From Treponema sp. (GTDB lineage: Bacteria > Spirochaetota > Spirochaetia > Treponematales > Breznakiellaceae): a stretch of 10,854 nt of DNA. Shown here piece after piece: positions 6,593-10,854 of this stretch. Location: positions 1-10,854 of the forward strand of contig JAIRZS010000362.1 in NCBI GenBank assembly GCA_031267115.1. The letters run 5' to 3'. The notes under the pieces are model-generated. The model worked only from the letters and a program-made list of their open reading frames with translations, made no database searches and was not told the DNA's origin. How positions within the stretch are numbered: position 1 is the first letter of the stretch; each line of letters opens with the position of its first letter. Made by a program: the position numbers and the translations under genes.

Positions 6593-7448
6593 AGTCACTT
6601 TTAGTATACTTCAGATAACCGGAAGGAGAAAGGAAAAGCTCCGGAATTTCCCGGGCGGGAAGCTCCGCCCTATCCCCGGCTTTCCAGGAACGGGCCGGCG
6701 CAAACGGGGAAGCCCCAAACCAGGGACCGTCCGCGGGAATGATCACCGCGAACGGCTCGCGCTCCGCCGCCCTGATCCTGCTGCTGTTCCAGCCCGACTC
6801 AATGGTTTTGGCCGCCACCGCCTCCCAGTCGGCAAGCCAGGGATCTTCCCGCAGCTCTTCGGAAACGCCCCCGCTTCCAAGCAGCGCGCGGAATCTGGGC
6901 CAGTTAAACAGTTCGGGCCGCCGTTTTGCCGCGGACGAAGCGCCGCCTGCCGTACCGGCTTTCCCGGCAAGGCGGGCCTTTGCCAGGGCAAGGTAGAATT
7001 CGGCGGACACACCCCCTTCCCAGCTCAGCCGGACAGAATCGCCGTCCGCGTCAAAGGGGAAGATCGCGCCGGCGCTTTTCATCAGGCCGCTTTGCAGATG
7101 CCCGCCCGCCTTTCCGCCCGCGGATACAACGGAGGGCCAGAATGGCCGGGCCAGCAGCGGGGCGGCCAGCCCCTGCGCAAGCTCGATTCGCGGCTCCGCG
7201 CCTGCCGGATAACACGCGCTGCGGAGGATCCCGCGGCCGTCCGCCCATAAAAGTTCCCAGGAAGGCGGCCCAAGCGAGTCCGTCCAGACAGCGGGCGGCT
7301 CGGGAAAACTCACCCGGTAAGCCGGGGCGATGACCGGCTCCGCGCATGACGCGAAGAAGGTCCCGGCAAGAAACACGCACACCCGCGCGGATGCACGAAT
7401 TTTCCGGACAACGGCGTGTCCGGCCCTGAAATACAACAATTTTTCCAT
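6567..7448 (-). CDS. Predicted lipoprotein of unknown function
   Basis: I do not recognise this family. The 293-residue product has an extended basic N-terminus (K and R up to residue 22), a hydrophobic stretch VCVFLAGTFFASC and a lipobox-like FASC with cysteine 35 as the likely lipid anchor. The mature domain is Ala/Gly/Trp-rich with mixed alpha/beta character (PPSWELLWADGRGILRSACYP near 61-81, EFYLALAKARLAG near 150-162). It ends with SGYLKYTKSDYVWHKWGE. No catalytic motif stands out. It is the first gene of the minus-strand series that continues into a second lipoprotein and a DHH phosphoesterase. The ATG at 7446-7448 has no SD site and lies in an AT-rich divergent promoter region; TATTAT at 7453-7458 is a possible -10, but no good -35 accompanies it. 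Solute binding or envelope maintenance is possible, but nothing in the sequence decides. Confidence 0.75.
   Translation of the reverse strand: MEKLLYFRAGHAVVRKIRASARVCVFLAGTFFASCAEPVIAPAYRVSFPEPPAVWTDSLGPPSWELLWADGRGILRSACYPAGAEPRIELAQGLAAPLLARPFWPSVVSAGGKAGGHLQSGLMKSAGAIFPFDADGDSVRLSWEGGVSAEFYLALAKARLAGKAGTAGGASSAAKRRPELFNWPRFRALLGSGGVSEELREDPWLADWEAVAAKTIESGWNSSRIRAAEREPFAVIIPADGPWFGASPFAPARSWKAGDRAELPAREIPELFLSPSGYLKYTKSDYVWHKWGE
6603..6608 (-). promoter_or_regulatory. Possible internal -10 hexamer before the second lipoprotein gene
   Basis: On the minus strand TATACT lies 10 bases before the ATG at 6592, inside the 3' end of the preceding gene and followed by AAAA. A -35 at the expected spacing is poor. 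It is listed because the ATACTAAAA motif also occurs just before the SD-less plus-strand gene at 7513, which suggests a shared way of starting expression. It may be chance. Confidence 0.25.
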
Positions 7449-7476
7449 ATAAATAATATGGGAATCACATACCGGA

Positions 7477-7505
7477 TTGCTTTAATTTGAATAATAATTC
7501 ATACT
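7477..7505 (+). promoter_or_regulatory. Promoter-like element in the divergent region, close to the ATG
   Basis: TTGCTT (7477-7482) and CATACT (7500-7505) are separated by 17 bases within a 64-base AT-rich spacer between divergent genes. The -10-like hexamer ends 7 bases before the ATG at 7513. Transcription would therefore begin at or next to the start codon, leaving no room for an SD site, and none is present. The -35 match is only partial. Confidence 0.35.
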
Positions 7506-7512
7506 AAAAACA

Positions 7513-8904
7513 ATGGCAGATTTAGCAGAGTATCGGACAAAGATGGCGGAGGCCCTCGGCATCCGGGCGGACAAACTCGAAAGGGAAGAAATGCCCAAGC
7601 TGAAAGAGGGATTCAGAACTTTCCACACCGCGTTTTACTCGATTTATTCCCTGCTTCTGAAACGGAAACTCATCCGGGAAGACCCTTACAAGGACGAGGC
7701 AAAAATCGCGGAGATCGAAGTCCCCGAAACCGGAAGTTTTCCGGAAAACGAGCGGACCGATCAAATGGGCCTCAGGCTTGCCGCTTTTGACAATCAGCTC
7801 GATTTCATCGTCAACTTTTACCAGTTTACCCTGGACAATTTCAGCCTCGACAAGATCAAACGTATTCTCGGCCTTATCAAATACATAGACTGGGCCCGTT
7901 TCGTAACCGACGCGGCTGCCAATACAAACACCAACAACATGGTAGAACTGGTAAACCAGGCCAAATCCCAGAAAGACCCGCTTTCCATAACTATCCTGGG
8001 AGATTCCCTTACCAATTTAGGCAAATCCACCGGAACAATCATGGCCCTTCTGAAAGAGATAAGCGACTATGATCGCGAGGCTTTCAAGGCGGAAATCCGG
8101 GAAAAGGCGACATCCTCCATGCCGGCGGAAACGCCGCCCCAGGCCCAGGCTATCAAGAAAAAGTACGCCGCGGCGGCTCCGGGCAAGCCTTTCTACAACG
8201 AACTGGCCGAGGAGATAATCCGGGAAGACTACACCAAAGAAGGCGCGGCCATCCGGGAGAGGATACTGAAACAATTCTCCGTATCTATTGAAAAACCCAA
8301 GGAGAGCAAGCCGGAAATTTCGTACAAATCATTCCTTATCGAGGGACTCTTCGCGGTCGGCTCCATTTCCGCGATGCTTACCGACATAATCCCCAAGCTG
8401 GACGAGAACGCGGAAATTCTGGAAAACAAGCATAAAAACCTTTTCCAAAAAATAAAAGAACTCCTGCATCAGATGCTGAACAAGGACCCGGAGGCGATAA
8501 TCTACATCATTGAGTATGTGGATCCGGTCCGGCAAGTCCAGATTAAGGAAAAACTCAATTTTACAACCTTTCACGCGGAACTGGAACGAAAGGCCAAGGT
8601 GCTTTTTAATATAAGTACCAAAGGCATGGCGGTTTCGAAGCTTGAGGGAATGGAAGAAACCCAGCTTCTGGGCCTTCTGGAAAAGAACATCCGGGATATA
8701 CAGACCATACACAAACTCCTGAACTCTCTTGACGAATATTTCAAAGCGGCCGCAGATCAGGAGGACCGCGGCAAGATCAGGGGGATCAAGCCGGAATTGT
8801 CAACAATGAAAAACGCCCTGATCAGGGCAAACCAGAAACGCTATGAATACAGCGCCCAAAAAGAAGAGGAAGAGCAATTCAAAAGACTGGGTATAACAAA
8901 CTAG
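7513..8904 (+). CDS. Helical cytoplasmic protein of unknown function
   Basis: I do not recognise this 463-residue protein. It has no signal peptide or membrane segment and is rich in Lys, Glu, Ile and Leu, with long predicted helices. The segments at about 300-345 (IPKLDENAEILENKHKNLFQ onward) and about 400-455 look coiled-coil prone. Charged N-terminal helices (1-60) precede the segment FDNQLDFIVNFYQFTLDNFS near 97-116 and an Asn/Thr-rich turn (AANTNTNNMVEL). A Pro/Ala-rich linker lies near 202-215. No enzyme motif or nucleotide-binding loop is visible, so a scaffold or structural role is plausible but unproven. The ATG lacks an SD site and follows a promoter-like element by 7 bases. A hairpin follows the stop, and the peptide-binding protein gene starts 127 bases downstream on the same strand. 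Its codon use is less GC-biased and more AT-rich than that of its neighbours. Confidence 0.85.
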   Translation: MADLAEYRTKMAEALGIRADKLEREEMPKLKEGFRTFHTAFYSIYSLLLKRKLIREDPYKDEAKIAEIEVPETGSFPENERTDQMGLRLAAFDNQLDFIVNFYQFTLDNFSLDKIKRILGLIKYIDWARFVTDAAANTNTNNMVELVNQAKSQKDPLSITILGDSLTNLGKSTGTIMALLKEISDYDREAFKAEIREKATSSMPAETPPQAQAIKKKYAAAAPGKPFYNELAEEIIREDYTKEGAAIRERILKQFSVSIEKPKESKPEISYKSFLIEGLFAVGSISAMLTDIIPKLDENAEILENKHKNLFQKIKELLHQMLNKDPEAIIYIIEYVDPVRQVQIKEKLNFTTFHAELERKAKVLFNISTKGMAVSKLEGMEETQLLGLLEKNIRDIQTIHKLLNSLDEYFKAAADQEDRGKIRGIKPELSTMKNALIRANQKRYEYSAQKEEEEQFKRLGITN

Positions 8905-8906
8905 CG

Positions 8907-8933
8907 GTTTGCCGCGCTTTGCGCGCAGCAAAC
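8907..8933 (+). terminator. GC-rich hairpin immediately after the stop codon
   Basis: GTTTGC plus CGCGC (8907-8917) pairs with GCGCG plus GCAAAC (8921-8933) around a TTT loop, with a CA bulge at 8926-8927. It begins 2 bases after the stop of the helical-protein gene. No T-run follows, so it could be a weak terminator, an attenuator or an mRNA-stabilising 3' hairpin ahead of the peptide-binding protein gene. The rest of the gap to 9031 holds GACGCAAA/CCGCAAAC direct near-repeats (about 8981-8999) and the SD site GGAGG at 9016-9020. Confidence 0.5.
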
Positions 8934-9031
8934 TGTGCAAGGGGCCGGATGCCGGAAATAACCGGGGTTTTCTGCATAAAGACGCAAAAAACCGCAAACG
9001 CGGCAGGCTCCTGGGGGAGGCGGTAAATTCC

Positions 9032-10651
9032 ATGAAAATATACGCAAATATTATCCTGGCGGCGGCCCTGTTCCTGGCTTTAGCCCCCGCCTCCTATGCC
9101 GAAGACGACGAAGGCGCGGCCCCCCCCTTTGCGGAGGTCCGCCCCAGCGTAAGGAACAGGCAGGAGCTTACGGTGGCGTTTTCGGGCAGCGCCCCGGAAC
9201 TGGATTTCCGCAAGGCGTTCATCGCGAGCGAGGCCCAGCTTTTTACCGCCATCTACGAGGGGCTTTTCTCCTATCACCCCTTTACCATGGAACCGGTACC
9301 CGCCCTGGCCCAGTCCTGGGTGCTTTCCCCGGATAAAAAACAGTGGACTTTCAAACTCAGGACCGGCGCCAAATACTGGAACGGGGACCCGGTAAAATCG
9401 GGCGATTTTAAGGCCGCCTGGATTTCCCTCCTGGACCCCGGGCGGGAATCCCCCTATTCGTCCCTGTTCGATATAATCGAGAACGCGCGGGAATACCGGC
9501 TGGGGAATACCGACGACCCCCGGAAAGTCGGCGTTGAAACCCCCGACGACAGCACCCTGATCATCAGGCTTAACTCGCCGGCCGCCTTTTTCCCGGCCAT
9601 GCTTTGCCACCATTCCTTTGCCCCGGTACACCCTTCCCTGGTGAACAACGAAGACTGGTCCGCCGCCCCGCCTGTTTCCAACGGCCCCTTTTACATCACG
9701 GAAAACAACGGGAATGTCCTGGTTATGTCCAAAAACCCCCATTACTGGGATGCCGGCAAAGTAGCCCTGAACAAACTCACCGTGCGTTTCCTTGACGACG
9801 CCGAAGACGCCACGGCCCGCTGGAATTCCGGGGAGGCCCGCTGGATCGCCGGGGATATCGATTACGACAGCCTTACCGACCGGAGCGGCATTCATGTAAA
9901 CGCCATTTTCGCGACCCACTACTATTTTATCCGCTCGTCCAAGGAACCCTGGTCCGATCACCGGCTGCGGACGGCCCTGTCCCTGTCCCTTCCCTGGGAA
10001 AAGATCCGGGAAGGCATCTACCTCCCCGCAAAAACCCTGATCTACCCCATTCCCGGCTATCCCGACGTAGCCGGCCTCGACACGACGAACCTGGAACAGG
10101 CGAAAAAACTCCTTGCCGACGCGGGCTACGGGGAAGGCAAGGGCCTTCCCGAACTGGTGATACGCATAACCCCCTCCCGCGAAGCGGAACGTATCGCCGC
10201 CCTGATGGCCTCCGCCTGGGTGCAGGAACTCGGCATCCGCGTCAAAGTCGATGTAGTCCCCTATAACCAGTATTTCCAGTCCCTTAAACGCAGCAATTAC
10301 GACGTAGGTTCCACCACCTGGATCGGCGATTTTGCGGACCCCTACACCTTTCTCCAGATGTGGCGCAAGGATTCCAACTTAAATGACGCCGGCTACGACG
10401 ACGGCGACTACGAAACCCTGCTGGACCGTTCCATGACCGAAGAAGGCGCGGCGCGCTGGAAAACCCTGGCCGAGGCGGAAAAACTGCTCCTGGACCGGGG
10501 TACCGTGCTGCCCATTTCCTACAGTTCCGCCCTGAACATCATCGACACCGCGGAAATTGACGGCTGGTATGTCAACGCCCTGGACATCCACCCGTTCAAG
10601 CACCTTTCCTTCAAGGCCTTCCGCCCCCTGCCCGGCGTGGCGCTGCAATGA
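9032..10651 (+). CDS. ABC transporter peptide-binding protein, family 5 (OppA/DppA-like)
   Basis: This 539-residue periplasmic protein is an extracellular solute-binding protein of family 5, which captures oligopeptides and passes them to an Opp/Dpp-type ABC permease. Residues 1-23 form a signal peptide with an ASYA|ED cleavage site; there is no lipobox, so it is predicted to be soluble. The family signature spans about 87-130 (EPVPALAQSWVLSPDKKQWT, then FKLRTGAKYWNGDPVKSGDF and KAAW), preceded by TAIYEGLFSYHP. C-terminal blocks include WIGDFADPYTFLQMW and the family-typical LLLDRGTVLPISYSS. The ATG at 9032-9034 is preferred over an upstream in-frame start near 8909, because GGAGG lies 11 bases before it and a clean signal peptide follows directly. 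Length is typical. No permease or ATPase gene follows within the window; a repeat element occupies the downstream space, so the gene may be an orphan. The ligand is not determinable from sequence. Confidence 0.93.
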   Translation: MKIYANIILAAALFLALAPASYAEDDEGAAPPFAEVRPSVRNRQELTVAFSGSAPELDFRKAFIASEAQLFTAIYEGLFSYHPFTMEPVPALAQSWVLSPDKKQWTFKLRTGAKYWNGDPVKSGDFKAAWISLLDPGRESPYSSLFDIIENAREYRLGNTDDPRKVGVETPDDSTLIIRLNSPAAFFPAMLCHHSFAPVHPSLVNNEDWSAAPPVSNGPFYITENNGNVLVMSKNPHYWDAGKVALNKLTVRFLDDAEDATARWNSGEARWIAGDIDYDSLTDRSGIHVNAIFATHYYFIRSSKEPWSDHRLRTALSLSLPWEKIREGIYLPAKTLIYPIPGYPDVAGLDTTNLEQAKKLLADAGYGEGKGLPELVIRITPSREAERIAALMASAWVQELGIRVKVDVVPYNQYFQSLKRSNYDVGSTTWIGDFADPYTFLQMWRKDSNLNDAGYDDGDYETLLDRSMTEEGAARWKTLAEAEKLLLDRGTVLPISYSSALNIIDTAEIDGWYVNALDIHPFKHLSFKAFRPLPGVALQ

Positions 10652-10664
10652 GCCGGGAACCGGC
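10652..10664 (+). terminator. Small hairpin abutting the stop codon of the peptide-binding protein gene
   Basis: GCCGG (10652-10656) pairs with CCGGC (10660-10664) around a GAA loop directly after the TGA. It has no T-tract. The repeat element downstream, with stronger hairpins, is the better candidate for ending or protecting the transcript. Confidence 0.3.
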
Positions 10665-10734
10665 CCCAGGCGGCGGTAATTTAACATTTCAAAAAAACGT
10701 GGAGGATTTTACGGAAAAAACGTCTTTTACCCAA

Positions 10735-10849
10735 CCGCGCAAGGGATTGGAGGGGCGCGGAGCGTTCTTTGCGCCGCCAGGCGCAAAGAATGGAGCGAAG
10801 CGGAACCCCGCAAAGCCCGGTTTCCGGCGCGAAGCGCCGGAAATGCGCC
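10735..10849 (+). repeat. Modular intergenic hairpin repeat, copy B
   Basis: This 115-base element shares its two end blocks with copy A (10735-10755 with 4080-4100; 10792-10849 with 3973-4031) but has a different, shorter core at 10756-10791. The core carries one strong hairpin, TTCTTTGCGCC/GGCGCAAAGAA (10765-10790, 11 pairs, GCCA loop). The distal block repeats the hairpin TTTCCGGCGC/GCGCCGGAAA at 10821-10843 around GAA. It starts 83 bases after the peptide-binding protein's stop, in the same orientation relative to that gene as copy A has to the DHH gene before it. The spacer at 10665-10734 is A-rich and carries GGAGG (10701-10705 region) followed by TTTTACG without an ATG. Confidence 0.85.
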
Positions 10850-10854
10850 TAAGT

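Noticed and set aside
6276..7250. Plus-strand open frame of 324 codons opposite the two lipoprotein genes
   Set aside because: It is a GC-rich antisense shadow, Arg/Pro-rich and without family resemblance, spanning two genes that carry signal peptides on the other strand.
8909..9031. N-terminal extension of the peptide-binding protein from an upstream in-frame start
   Set aside because: The extension is basic, arises from repeat-like sequence, and would bury the signal peptide. The ATG at 9032 has a good SD site.
9080..9961. Minus-strand open frame of 293 codons within the peptide-binding protein gene
   Set aside because: It is Gly-rich and antisense to a confidently assigned family-5 binding protein.
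10707..10854. GGAGG followed by TTTTACG and a stop-free frame to the window end, like a gene with a mutated ATG
   Set aside because: ACG is a very unlikely start, and the frame reads through repeat copy B, which shows no coding constraint compared with copy A.

Overview
The window looks like chromosomal DNA of a GC-rich spirochaete, most likely a Treponema-type organism of the termite-gut kind. This rests on general recognition: treponeme-style lipoproteins with relaxed lipoboxes, large lineage-specific hypothetical proteins, two DHH phosphoesterases, and GC-rich modular hairpin repeats between genes. No rRNA or other taxonomic marker is present, so the assignment is moderate. I see no tRNA, rRNA, CRISPR array, transposase, phage gene or toxin-antitoxin pair.

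Layout. (1) 1-821, minus: the N-terminal half of a YifB/ComM-type Mg-chelatase-like AAA+ ATPase, cut by the window edge. (2) 822-1156: a 335-base gene-free stretch with two short perfect palindromes, an imperfect 30-base-period tandem repeat, and a sigma70-like promoter almost abutting the next start. (3) 1157-2803, plus: a two-helix membrane protein with a probable Cache-like extracytoplasmic domain and a cytoplasmic tail lacking any output domain I recognise. (4) 2804-2961: a convergent gap with several hairpins. (5) 2962-3864, minus: a 300-residue DHH/DHHA1 phosphoesterase with its own promoter and Shine-Dalgarno (SD) site. (6) 3918-4158: a gap holding copy A of a modular hairpin repeat. 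(7) 7448 down to 4159, minus: a probable three-gene operon of lipoprotein, lipoprotein and a second DHH phosphoesterase. (8) 7449-7512: an AT-rich divergent promoter region. (9) 7513-8904, plus: a helical cytoplasmic protein of unknown function. (10) 9032-10651, plus: a secreted family-5 (OppA/DppA-like) peptide-binding protein. (11) 10652-10854: copy B of the modular repeat, inverted relative to copy A but in the same orientation relative to the gene before it.

How the genes work together. The DHH proteins probably hydrolyse short oligonucleotides, pAp or cyclic-dinucleotide breakdown products in the cytoplasm. The OppA-like protein captures peptides in the periplasm, and its permease and ATPase partners are not in the window. 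The lipoproteins and the Cache-like protein belong to the envelope. No obvious new multi-gene system is visible. The signals most worth following are the modular repeat pair, a set of SD-less genes with promoter-like hexamers just before their start codons, and the outputless Cache-like protein.
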